From positions 1 through 48,624 of the forward strand of contig QHVI01000034.1 of assembly GCA_003223515.1 (NCBI GenBank): a stretch of DNA of 48,624 bases, read 5' to 3'. The notes beneath the pieces were generated by a model that was given only the letters and a program-made list of their open reading frames with translations, had not been told where the DNA came from and did not search any database. A program made the position numbers and the translations under genes. Of the stretch, positions 41,045-48,624 are shown piece after piece. This stretch comes from Candidatus Angelobacter sp. Gp1-AA117 (lineage in GTDB: Bacteria > Acidobacteriota > Terriglobia > Terriglobales > Acidobacteriaceae). Each line of letters begins with the position of its first letter. Position 1 is the stretch's first letter.

Positions 41045-41814
41045 GAGCGGTGCTTACAGTGCTGGGTAGCGGCACATCTATGGGTGTGCCGACCATCGGC
41101 TGCACATGCCAGGTGTGCCACTCAGACGATCCGCATGACCGCCGCACCCGGCCCTCGATCATGCTGAATTATGCCGACCGCTGCGTGCTGATCGACACCA
41201 CGCCCGATTTCCGTGAGCAGGCCATTCGTGAGCGCATCACCCGCCTCGATGCGGTGGTCTACACGCACGCCCATGCCGACCATATTCTTGGCCTTGACGA
41301 CGTGCGCCCGCTGAGCTTTCGCCGGCCTGACAGGATTCCGCTGTACGCGCATCCGGATACGGCGGCTTCTATGCAGAAGATCTTTCGTTATATCTTCGAC
41401 GAAGACTACAAGTACGGCGGCATTGCCCGCGTCGAGCTGAATCACATCAATGGTTCGCTGGAGTTGTTCGGCGCCCAATTTGAACCGATCAAAATTCTGC
41501 ATGGCGATGCCGAGATTCATGGCTACCGCTTTGGTTCAGCCGCATACCTCACGGATTTCAGCGCCATTCCTCCTGCATCCATGGAGAGGCTGCGCGGGCT
41601 CGATATTTTATTTCTCGATGCGTTACGTCATAAGCCGCATCCCACGCACTCTACCGTCACCAATTCGGTGCGGCTGGTCGAGGAGTTGCAGCCGCAACGC
41701 GCGTTCTTCACGCACATCTCCCATGATTTACCTCATGCAGAGACCAACCGCAATCTTCCGCCGCATGTGAAGCTGGCGCATGACGGGCTGAAACTGGAGT
41801 TCGATATCGCATGA
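41041..41814 (+). CDS. MBL-fold metallohydrolase, PhnP-like
   Basis: This 257-residue protein is of the metallo-beta-lactamase fold. The di-metal site is in THAHADHILGLDD (H76, H78, D80, H81). An extra Zn-type C21-x-C23-x2-C26 motif after GSGTSMGVPTIG is characteristic of PhnP-like phosphodiesterases. The later HGDAEIHGYRFG and TNSVRLVEELQPQRAFFTHISHD (landmark FFTHISHD) complete the site. PhnP cleaves phosphoribosyl cyclic phosphate, but with no phn genes nearby a general cyclic-phosphate role is as likely. Overlaps of 4 nt on both sides (with DUF1844 and ribF). Confidence 0.9.
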   Translation: MRAVLTVLGSGTSMGVPTIGCTCQVCHSDDPHDRRTRPSIMLNYADRCVLIDTTPDFREQAIRERITRLDAVVYTHAHADHILGLDDVRPLSFRRPDRIPLYAHPDTAASMQKIFRYIFDEDYKYGGIARVELNHINGSLELFGAQFEPIKILHGDAEIHGYRFGSAAYLTDFSAIPPASMERLRGLDILFLDALRHKPHPTHSTVTNSVRLVEELQPQRAFFTHISHDLPHAETNRNLPPHVKLAHDGLKLEFDIA

Positions 41815-42821
41815 GGATATTCCGCTCGCTGGAGGAAGTCCCTGGCGATTTCGGCCCCACAGTGGTCACCGTGGGTAACTTTGACGGCGTTCACTGCGGC
41901 CACCAGCATGTGCTCAAAGAAGTAGTGAAGCGTGCCCGTGCCACCGGCGGGAAAACGGTAGTGCTCACCTTTGATCCGCACCCGCTGCGCGTTCTGCGGC
42001 CTGATATTGCGCCCAGACTGATTACTCCGCAACCGCTCAAAGAGGCTCTGCTGGCGCAGTTCGGTCTCGATGCCCTGTTGGCGCTGCCCTTCACCAGGGA
42101 TTTTTCCGTGACTCCGCCCGTGGAGTTTGCCCGCACCATTCTGGCGGGAAAACTGCGCGCCACAGAAGTACATGAAGGAGAGAACTTTCATTTTGGGCAC
42201 AGGGCTGAGGGCAATATCCAGCGCCTCAGGGATTTTGGGCGTGAATTCGGCTTTGAAGCAAAAACCTACCCCGTCATGATGATTCGCCGGGAGCCGGTCT
42301 CCAGCAGCCACATCCGCAAGTTGATTGCCGCCGGCAAGGTCAGCCGTGCACGGCGTCTTCTGGGACGCGTATTCAGTATCACCACCAACCCCGGACGTGG
42401 ACGCGGTTATGGCCACAAATACACTGTTCCTACGATTAACTTAAGCCGCTATGACGAACTGGTTCCCGGAGATGGCGTGTATTTCACCCGCACACGCGTC
42501 GGCGATGAGGTGTTTGATTCGGTCACCAATGTAGGCAAGCGTCCCACGTTTGGCGATGATCTGTTTGCCATAGAAACCCATCTGCTGAATTTTCATGAAC
42601 TGGAAGTCACGGCACAAACCGAGGTGGAGATTTCCTTCCTGCGCTGGTGGAGGCCGGAGATCAAATTTCCGTCAGTGGACGCGCTCAAGCAGCAGATTGG
42701 ACAGGATGTAAAGCGGGCCGTGCGGTATTTCGCATTGCTTAAAGAAAAGCAAACTACGGAGACACAGCGTAGCGAAGCTACCACCAAAAACCTTACCGCT
42801 GATGAAACGGATGAACGCTGA
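41811..42821 (+). CDS. ribF: Bifunctional riboflavin kinase / FAD synthetase, with repeat-derived C-terminus
   Basis: RibF phosphorylates riboflavin to FMN and adenylates it to FAD. It is 336 residues. The N-terminal adenylyltransferase has TVGNFDGVHCGHQHVL and TFDPHPLRVL, followed by SSSHIRKLIAAGKV. The C-terminal kinase has GRVFSITTNPGRGRGYG, the YTVPTINL strand (usual G-F-P-T-A/I-N becomes YTVPTIN), GDGVYFTRT and TNVGKRPTFGDD. The enzyme's normal end is near ALLKEKQ. The last about 25 residues (TTETQRSEATTKNLTADETD) are translated from two dispersed repeats, and the stop codon lies within the second. Flavin cofactors made here suit the Nuo flavoproteins. Confidence 0.94.
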   Translation: MRIFRSLEEVPGDFGPTVVTVGNFDGVHCGHQHVLKEVVKRARATGGKTVVLTFDPHPLRVLRPDIAPRLITPQPLKEALLAQFGLDALLALPFTRDFSVTPPVEFARTILAGKLRATEVHEGENFHFGHRAEGNIQRLRDFGREFGFEAKTYPVMMIRREPVSSSHIRKLIAAGKVSRARRLLGRVFSITTNPGRGRGYGHKYTVPTINLSRYDELVPGDGVYFTRTRVGDEVFDSVTNVGKRPTFGDDLFAIETHLLNFHELEVTAQTEVEISFLRWWRPEIKFPSVDALKQQIGQDVKRAVRYFALLKEKQTTETQRSEATTKNLTADETDER

Positions 42822-43249
42822 TTTTTATAGGGCAGCGTTGAGGATTCACAGTAAAGAAAACGCGAGCGTGCGCTAATCATCTATCAATGGCTCTAAATAC
42901 TGAGGAAGATTGAACAACAGAAAAGAACGTCGCAAAAACAAGAGATCCAAAGTTAGTCCTGCGGAAACACGGAGAGATTTGAATGTTCAGTGAATGTGTC
43001 CAGGTGCTTTGCTTATTTGAATTCCTCTGCGTCCTTTGCATTACTATTCGTCAAATTCTTCTCGACTCACGAAAGATTTATCCCCGCAGCCGAGGGCGGC
43101 TGCGCTCCATAAAGATTTTCGTTTTGGTTGCGGCTCGGCTGCGCTGCGGCGAAAATTTCAAAGATGCTGATGTCGCGATATAACATCGTATAGCGATACA
43201 GTGAATCCAGCAGGGCAACCCCCTACCTATCTCCACCTTCCCACCTAAG
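42755..43249. repeat. Repeat-filled region between ribF and the formate dehydrogenase genes
   Basis: It begins inside ribF with ACTACGGAGACACAGCGTAG (42755) and CCTTACCGCTGATGAAACGG (42790). A CTCTGCGTCCTTTGC unit follows at 43021. An inverted copy of the 34191 family lies at 43081-43152, with the hairpin GCAGCCGAGGGCGGCTGC. Between these is unremarkable AT-rich sequence. No gene is supported from 42822 to 43261, and no clear promoter for the formate dehydrogenase operon was found. Confidence 0.55.
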
Positions 43250-43261
43250 TTGGAGGGATGG

Positions 43262-46200
43262 ATGCTGCCGAAGCTGCTCTCGCGCTGGCCCCTTGTCCGG
43301 CAGATTCAAACAGGAGGAGATGGAACCGGCCCGGAGGTGATGACCGAGCGCACCCATACGCTCGGGCCGCGCACCAACGGCGCTCAGGTGGCGCGTTCTG
43401 TCTGTCCTTACTGTGGCGTAGGCTGCGGACAACTTATCTTCCATAAAGACAATAAACTGGTTTCTATCGAGGGTGATCCGGAGTCGCCGATATCGCGTGG
43501 ACGCCTCTGCCCCAAAGGCGCGGACAGCTTTGAGCTGCTCACCCATCCCCACCGTGAGTTGAAGGTGAAATATCGCCGTCCGTTTTCCACCGATTGGGAA
43601 GACCTTGACCTTGAAGTGGCCATGGACATGATCGCCGACCGGGTATGGAAGTCGCGAGAGAAAAGTTTTGTTGAGACCCAGGATGGCCAAAGCCTCATGC
43701 AGACCAAAGCCATCGGCCATCTCGGCGGCGCGACGCTCGATAACGAAGAGAATTACCTGATCAAAAAGCTGTTCACCGGAGGTCTGGGCATGGTCTGCGT
43801 CAGCAATCAGGCCCGTATATGACACAGCTCCACTGTCCCCGGTCTGGGGACATCATTTGGACGCGGCGGCGCAACCACCGCGCAGCAGGATCTGCAGTAC
43901 TCTGACGCGATTCTGATCATGGGTTCGTCCATGGCGGAGAACCATCCGGTGGGATTCCAGTGGGTGATGGAAGCACGGCATAAAGGCGCGAAGGTCATCC
44001 ACGTCGATCCTCGGTATACGCGCACCTCAGCCATGGCCGATTACTGGCTGCCTCTGCGCGCCGGGACAGACATCATCTTCTTAGGAGCGCTGATCAACTA
44101 CACGCTCACGCATGACAGATATTTCCGCGAGTATGTGGTGCATTACACCAATGCTCCAATCATCCTGCGTGAGGATTTTCGCGATACCGAAGACCTGGGC
44201 GGCATCTTCTCCGGCTGGGACAAGGAAAAACAGGCCTACAGCCCGGAAACCTGGCTCTATGAGGGTGCGCCATCAGCCGACTCGCCCAGCGGAGAAAAAG
44301 CGGGCCACTCTCAAGCCGGTGGTGGACACGGCAAAGACCGCGGAGGCGAGGCCGGAAGGCTCTACAAGTACAACGACGATCCCACGTTGCAAAATCCACG
44401 TTGCGTCTTTCAGGTGTTGAAGAGTCATTTTGCGCGTTACACGCCAGAGTTGGTAGAACGCGCCTGCGGCATTCCTAAAGAAAAATTCCTGCAAGTGGCT
44501 GACGTCTTCATCTCAGCCTCAGGACCGGAGAAGACCGGGGCCATCTGTTATGCCGTAGGATGGACGCAGCATTCCAAAGGCCCGCAGATCATCCGTGCGG
44601 CTGCCATCCTGCAATTGTTGTTGGGAAATATAGGGCGGCCCGGCGGCGGCATTCTGGCCCTGCGCGGACATGCCACCATTCAAGGCTCAACCGACATACC
44701 TACGCTCTATGACATTCTTCCCGGCTACCTGCCCATGCCATTCTTTGGCAGTGACTCGCAGAAGCTGGAGAGCTACATCAAAAAGCATGGCTCGGAGACC
44801 GGATGGTGGGCCAACTTCGATAGATACATCATCAGCCTGTTGAAAGCCTGGTACGGCGATGCTGCTACCCAGAGCAATGATTTCTGCTTCAATTACCTGC
44901 CGCGCGTTACCGGAGACCACTCCCACTTCGGCTACTGGCTCGATATGGCCGATGGCAAGATGGAGGGCCTGTTTGTCATGGGACAGAACCCCGGCGTGGG
45001 CGCGCCTAATGCGAAGCTGCAACGCACGGCCCTGAGCAAACTCAAGTGGCTGGTGGTGCGCGATTTCGTTGAGACCGAAACTGCCTCGTTCTGGAAAGAT
45101 TCGCCCGAAGTGCAGCGCGGCGAGTTGAACCCCAAAAACATCGCCACGGAAATATTCTTTCTGCCGGCTTCAGGACATGCCGAAAAAGATGGCAGCTATA
45201 CCAATACGCAACGCCTGGTGCAGTTCCATGAAAAAGCTGTGGATGCTCTCGGCGATAATCGCAGCGAGACGTGGTTCGTCTATCATCTGGGCCGCCGGCT
45301 GAAAGCCAAAGCCGCAAAGGAGCCGACTCCACGCAATGCCGCGCTCAATGCTCTCACCTGGGATTACAACACGCATGGTAAACATGGTGAGCCGGTGGTG
45401 GACGAGATCGATGGCGAGATCAACGGCTATCGCGTGGAGAACCGCACACTGGTAAGCGGATACCGCGACCTGAAGAATAATGGCTCGACTGCATGCGGCT
45501 GCTGGATTTATTCCGGCATGATGCCTGCCCCGGATGAGAACAAGGCGCGGAAGCGTGAGCCGCACGGCCTGTACGGGCACGGCTGGGGCTATGCCTGGCC
45601 GAGTGACCGGCGAATTCTCTACAACCGGGCATCGGCGCGTCCGGATGGCAAGCCGTGGAGCGAGCGCAAGAAGCTGGTCTGGTGGGACGAGGAAAAGAAA
45701 GAATGGACCGGCCACGACATTCCTGATTTCACCAAAAAGAAGCCTCCAGATCACAAGCCCGACAAAGATGCCAGGGGCGATGATGCCTTGGCTGGCGATA
45801 AGCCGTTCATCATGCATCCTGATGGCACTGGATGGATCTGGGTTCCCAGCGGCCTGAAAGATGGGCCACTGCCCACGCATTACGAGCCGCTGGAGAGCAT
45901 CAGCAGCAATCCGCTCTATCCTGAGGTACCGGTGAATCCCGTCGCCAAAAAGATGGAGCGTCCGGATAACCCGTATGCCTTCGAAGGTGGCGACGCCCGC
46001 TTCCCCTATATTCTCAGCACCTATCGCTTGACTGAACACCACACCGGCGGCGGCATGACCCGTTATCTTTCGCATCTGGCGGAACTTCAGCCGGAATTAT
46101 TTGCAGAGATTTCTCCAGAGTTAGCCGCCGAGTTGGACATTCAGCACGGCGAGTACATCACCATCAGCAGTGCGCGCTCGGCCATTGAAGCCCGCGCGCT

Positions 46201-46450
46201 GATCACGGCGCGCATCAAGCCGCTGCTGGTGGAAGGCCGCAACGTGCACCAGGTCTGCGTGCCTTACCAATTCGGCTACAAAGGGCTGGTCACCGGCAGC
46301 GTTCCCAATGACCTGCTAGCCATCTCTGAGGAGCCGAATGTCCGCATCATGGAGACCAAGGCGCTGGTCTGCAACGTGAAACGCGGACGCCTGCCGCAGG
46401 GCAAAGCCGGCCTGGAAGTATGGAAAGAAGAAATGAGGAGACCCGCATGA
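43262..46450 (+). CDS. fdnG: Formate dehydrogenase alpha subunit, selenocysteine-containing
   Basis: This catalytic molybdopterin subunit oxidises formate to CO2. The reading frame contains an in-frame TGA at 43820-43822. It decodes as selenocysteine (residue 187) in ARI-U-HSSTVPGLGTSFGRGGATT, the exact FDH-N/O context (U-H-x-x-x-V..GRGA). A SECIS hairpin follows at once. The total is 1062 residues; automatic callers would report two genes, 43250-43822 and 43919-46450. The N-terminal [4Fe-4S] site is C48-PY-C51-GVG-C55 with C83 in RLCPKG. GGAGGG at 43252 favours the ATG at 43262. The N-terminus shows no twin-arginine signal. A His/Gly-rich insertion (HSQAGGGHGKDRGGEAG) lies near residue 350. 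It overlaps the beta-subunit gene by 4 nt. Confidence 0.93.
43820..43857 (+). promoter_or_regulatory. Bacterial SECIS element
   Basis: After the UGA, 18 nt lead to the apical loop GGTCT (43841-43845), closed by a perfect 7-bp stem TGTCCCC (43834-43840) / GGGGACA (43846-43852). Loop sequence and UGA-to-loop distance are the same as in the known E. coli fdhF element, where SelB recognises the bulged/apical GGUCU. Confidence 0.93.
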
Positions 46451-47229
46451 GCACCACTGCATTCCTCACCGATTCCACTTTGTGCATCGGCTGCAAAGCC
46501 TGCGAGGTCGCCTGCAAGGAGTGGAACCAGATTTCTGAAGACGGATACGAATGGAGTGGTCATTCCTACGACAACACCCAGGCCGTCGGGCATTCCACGT
46601 GGCGGCATGTGAAGTTCGTTGAGAACCCGGTGGAAATTGGTCTGGGCGGCAACTCCGGCGAGCAGCTTCCCGCCTGGGGATTTTCTTCTGACGTCTGCAA
46701 ACATTGCGAAGTGGCCGGATGCCTGGAAGCATGTCCCACCGGCGCGATTGTACGCATGGAATTCGGCGCGGTCTTTGTGCAGCCGGACGTCTGCAACGGC
46801 TGTTCTTATTGCGTAGTGAGCTGTCCCTTTGGCGTGGTGCAGAAAAACGAAGAAGACGGACGCGCCTTCAAATGCACCTTCTGCTCTGACCGCCAGAAAG
46901 CCGGACTCGCGCCAGCTTGCGCCAAAGCGTGCCCAACTGAGTCAATCAAGTTTGGCAATCTGGAAGAGCTGCGCCTCGAAGCGCAACTGCGCGTGAAAGA
47001 ACTGGAAGCGCGCGGCATTCATGATGCAGTGGTCTACGATCCGCTGGACACCAGCGTGAAAGGTATTCACGCGCTGTTTCTGCTGCGCGGCGATCCCCGC
47101 AGCTACAACCTGCCGCCTCATCCTGAAGTCCCAACCACCTACATGAAAAAGGGCTGGACTTCAGCCGCCATTGCCGCCGGGGTCATGCTGGGCGCCACAT
47201 TGCTTGCCTTTTTAGGAGAGAGACGCTGA
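46447..47229 (+). CDS. fdnH: Formate dehydrogenase iron-sulfur (beta) subunit
   Basis: This is 260 residues from the ATG at 46447 inside the alpha-subunit stop (ATGA overlap); the upstream open frame is not used. Four ferredoxin-type cysteine sets are visible: C13/C16/C19/C23 (CIGCKACEVACKEWN), CKHCEVAGCLEACP, CNGCSYCVVSCPFG and CTFCSDR with CAKACP. Electrons thus pass from the Mo site to the membrane. A single C-terminal hydrophobic helix (AAIAAGVMLGATLLAFLG) anchors it, as in FdnH. It overlaps the NrfD-type gene by 1 nt. Confidence 0.93.
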   Translation: MSTTAFLTDSTLCIGCKACEVACKEWNQISEDGYEWSGHSYDNTQAVGHSTWRHVKFVENPVEIGLGGNSGEQLPAWGFSSDVCKHCEVAGCLEACPTGAIVRMEFGAVFVQPDVCNGCSYCVVSCPFGVVQKNEEDGRAFKCTFCSDRQKAGLAPACAKACPTESIKFGNLEELRLEAQLRVKELEARGIHDAVVYDPLDTSVKGIHALFLLRGDPRSYNLPPHPEVPTTYMKKGWTSAAIAAGVMLGATLLAFLGERR

Positions 47230-48323
47230 TGAGCCGAGTTCCCTTGCCTGAAGTTCCTAACCGCCTTCCTGATGTTGAGAGCGAACGGCGTCTGAATGAG
47301 ATTCGCCGCACAGCGGCACAGTCCGGAATGGTGACTGCAAAAGGCGTCACGCCCGTGGGAGCGCCCTTTCCCCAAGCCAGCCCGGAGACCGGCTATTATG
47401 GCGTTCCGCTGCTGAAAGAGCCACAATGGACGAAAGAGGTTCCTCTCTATTTTTTCGTGGGCGGGGCGGCGGGAGCAGCGGCAGTTATAGCCAGCGCAGC
47501 CCACCTGTTCACCCAGGATGATGACCTGGTACACAGTGCCCGCTGGGTAGCGGCCGCAGGTGGAATACTCTCGCCGGCTTTGCTGACGCTTGATCTCGGC
47601 AGGCCATCGCGTTTTCTGAATATGCTGCGCGTCTTCAAGTTGCAGAGCCCCATGAGCGTGGGCGCATGGACATTGACAGCGTTTTCCAGCTTTTCTGCCG
47701 CCGCAGCCTTTGCCAATGCCATACGCCAGAAGCTGGATTCAACGCCAGTCTACGTTCTGGAAAATATCGCTGGAGCACTGGCCACAGCTACGGGATTGGT
47801 CATGGCCAGCTACACGGGCGTGCTCATCGGAGCTACCACCATTCCAGTGTGGAATAACAATATCGAGACGCTGCCTCCACACTTCGCCGCCTCCGGCATG
47901 AATTCTGCAGTCTCCATTCTCGAACTGCTTGGACACGAGAACAGCCGCTCGCTCAACCTTCTCGGCATGGCCGCCGCTGGATATGAAAGCCTGGAAGGAC
48001 TGATGCTCGAAACCAAGCGCACGCGGATCAATGAGCCTCTTCGTAAAGGCAAGAGCGGATGGATCGTCCGTCTTGGCGGCGTGCTCTCCGGCCCGTTGCC
48101 GCTGGCGCTGCGAATTGCCTATGCAATCACCGGCAACAAGAAGCTTCGCCGGGCTGCATCCTGGTCGAGCATCGCCGGCTCCCTGCTCACGCGCTTTGGC
48201 TGGGTACAGGCAGGCCACGCTTCCGCCAAAGACCACCGTATACCGCTGGAACTGCCGGAAAGCGTGCCGAAAGTTGGCATGTCTTCACATGAACTGGCGG
48301 ACATGCACATGAAAATGGCATAG
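47229..48323 (+). CDS. NrfD/PsrC-family membrane subunit of formate dehydrogenase
   Basis: This is 364 residues. After about 75 cytoplasmic-looking residues come eight to nine hydrophobic helices, starting VPLYFFVGGAAGAAAVIASAAHLF. Further landmarks are LLTLDLGRPSRFLNMLRVFKLQSPMSVGAW (the NrfD LDLGRP..SPMS signature, read in parts) and MASYTGVLIGATTIPVW. NrfD proteins exchange electrons with menaquinone and carry no haem. The presence of this subunit instead of cytochrome b556 (FdnI) means formate electrons go to the quinone pool by a haem-free anchor. It is the last gene of the operon. Confidence 0.9.
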   Translation: MSRVPLPEVPNRLPDVESERRLNEIRRTAAQSGMVTAKGVTPVGAPFPQASPETGYYGVPLLKEPQWTKEVPLYFFVGGAAGAAAVIASAAHLFTQDDDLVHSARWVAAAGGILSPALLTLDLGRPSRFLNMLRVFKLQSPMSVGAWTLTAFSSFSAAAAFANAIRQKLDSTPVYVLENIAGALATATGLVMASYTGVLIGATTIPVWNNNIETLPPHFAASGMNSAVSILELLGHENSRSLNLLGMAAAGYESLEGLMLETKRTRINEPLRKGKSGWIVRLGGVLSGPLPLALRIAYAITGNKKLRRAASWSSIAGSLLTRFGWVQAGHASAKDHRIPLELPESVPKVGMSSHELADMHMKMA

Positions 48324-48337
48324 CCAAAAGCTTTTCA

Positions 48338-48396
48338 ACACAGCGCAGCAGGGCCGCAACCAAACGGCTTTAACTTTAGCGTAGCGGAGCCACAAC
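48338..48396. repeat. Partial copy of the CAGCGCAGCAGGG repeat family
   Basis: ACACAGCGCAGCAGGGCCGC and AACCAAACGG match the start of the repeat at 34191; the second half differs (TTTAGCGTAGCGGAGCC). A CACAAAGG..CACAGAGG unit follows at 48410-48450. It lies between the formate dehydrogenase operon and the intron end. Confidence 0.55.
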
Positions 48397-48475
48397 CCAA
48401 AAAACTAACCACAAAGGACACAAGGTCTCACAAAGGGCACAGAGGAAAAGCTTTTAAGAGCAGAGGAAGAAGCCG

Positions 48476-48624
48476 GTAGAGTAGGAGAGAGGGCAACACA
48501 GTAGTGCGACCCACTCTCCCCTCGTCGAACCCGACGTGCAGATTTCCCGCATCGGGCTCTCCTGAAAACTTCTTGTCATTGGCGTGCACAGGCAGTTGCG
48601 CGGTGTTGAATCCTACAACTCCAC
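48476..48624 (-). mobile_element. 3' end of a group II intron (domains V and VI), cut by the window edge
   Basis: Read on the minus strand, 48559-48527 is a domain V hairpin: GAGCCCGATGCGG, a GAAA-containing loop, then TCTGCACGTCGGGTTC, with the AGC catalytic triad at its base. A domain VI stem follows (GGGGAGAG paired to CTCTCTCC). It ends CCTACTCTAC, placing the branch A about seven nt from the 3' splice boundary at 48476. The reverse-transcriptase part would lie beyond the right edge. The 5' exon is not visible, so whether the intron is intact or a fragment cannot be judged here. Confidence 0.75.

Noticed and set aside
42983-43183. 66-residue plus-strand frame
   Set aside because: Mostly the dispersed repeat at 43081-43152; no protein features.
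43250-43822. Separate truncated formate dehydrogenase gene ending at TGA, i.e. a pseudogene
   Set aside because: The frame continues without shift, the TGA sits in the U-H active-site motif, and a SECIS hairpin follows at the exact distance. Selenocysteine read-through explains all three.
48476-48624. Protein-coding frame on the minus strand (reads ..SGEPDAGNLHVGF..)
   Set aside because: This stretch is the structured domain V/VI RNA of a group II intron, so the open frame is incidental.

Overview
The window looks like a chromosomal segment of an acidobacterium (Acidobacteriota, Terriglobia/Koribacter-like). This is inferred from moderately high GC, the broken-up nuo layout, a DUF1844 gene, secreted TPR/HEAT-type proteins of a kind common in that phylum, and intergenic spaces filled with dispersed repeats. 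No rRNA, tRNA or CRISPR was seen.

Layout. 1-3700: two tandem secreted paralogues. 3785-7650: a GalT-like protein (-) divergent from mutS (+). 7651-8311: a ParD/CopG-like antitoxin gene split by a 179-bp MITE-like insertion. 8312-13066: peptidoglycan recycling genes nagZ-anmK, an orphan peptide-binding protein and a YmdB-type phosphodiesterase. 13155-19473: a TPR protein, an SDR oxidoreductase, an isolated nuoI, a phosphopantetheinyl transferase, a secreted unknown, a vapBC pair and an unknown. 19676-34113: the main complex I operon nuoA-C-D-E-F-G-H-J-K-L-M-N, lacking nuoB and with nuoI displaced. It is interrupted by two four-helix-bundle (23S-IVS family) genes. 34379-36003: an ABC exporter pair (-). 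36228-38221: the Fo part of ATP synthase (atpZ/I-like, atpI, atpB, atpE; -) without F1 genes. 38348-38491: a 47-residue RiPP (lanthipeptide-like) precursor missed by ordinary ORF calling. 38690-39138: a fluoride riboswitch and crcB. 39296-42821: ygfZ, DUF1844, an MBL hydrolase and ribF as a tight operon. 43262-48323: a selenocysteine formate dehydrogenase with iron-sulfur and NrfD-type membrane subunits. The UGA is followed by a textbook bacterial SECIS hairpin. 48476 to the right edge: the 3' end of a group II intron on the minus strand.

The metabolic theme is respiration: formate dehydrogenase and complex I feed electrons to quinone, and ATP synthase uses the gradient. Over this lies an unusual repeat landscape. 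Degenerate heptanucleotide arrays (types such as GGTAAAT, TAGTAAT and TAGCTGC) occur in facing inverted pairs that bracket small cargo: the two four-helix-bundle genes inside nuo, the RiPP precursor gene, and gene-less spacers. Other repeat families run into the ends of real genes (ribF C-terminus, the peptide-binding protein N-terminus). The strongest leads for something undescribed are the bracketed cassettes and the orphan RiPP precursor. The selenoprotein, the MITE-split antitoxin and the GalT homologue lacking its catalytic histidine are firm secondary observations.
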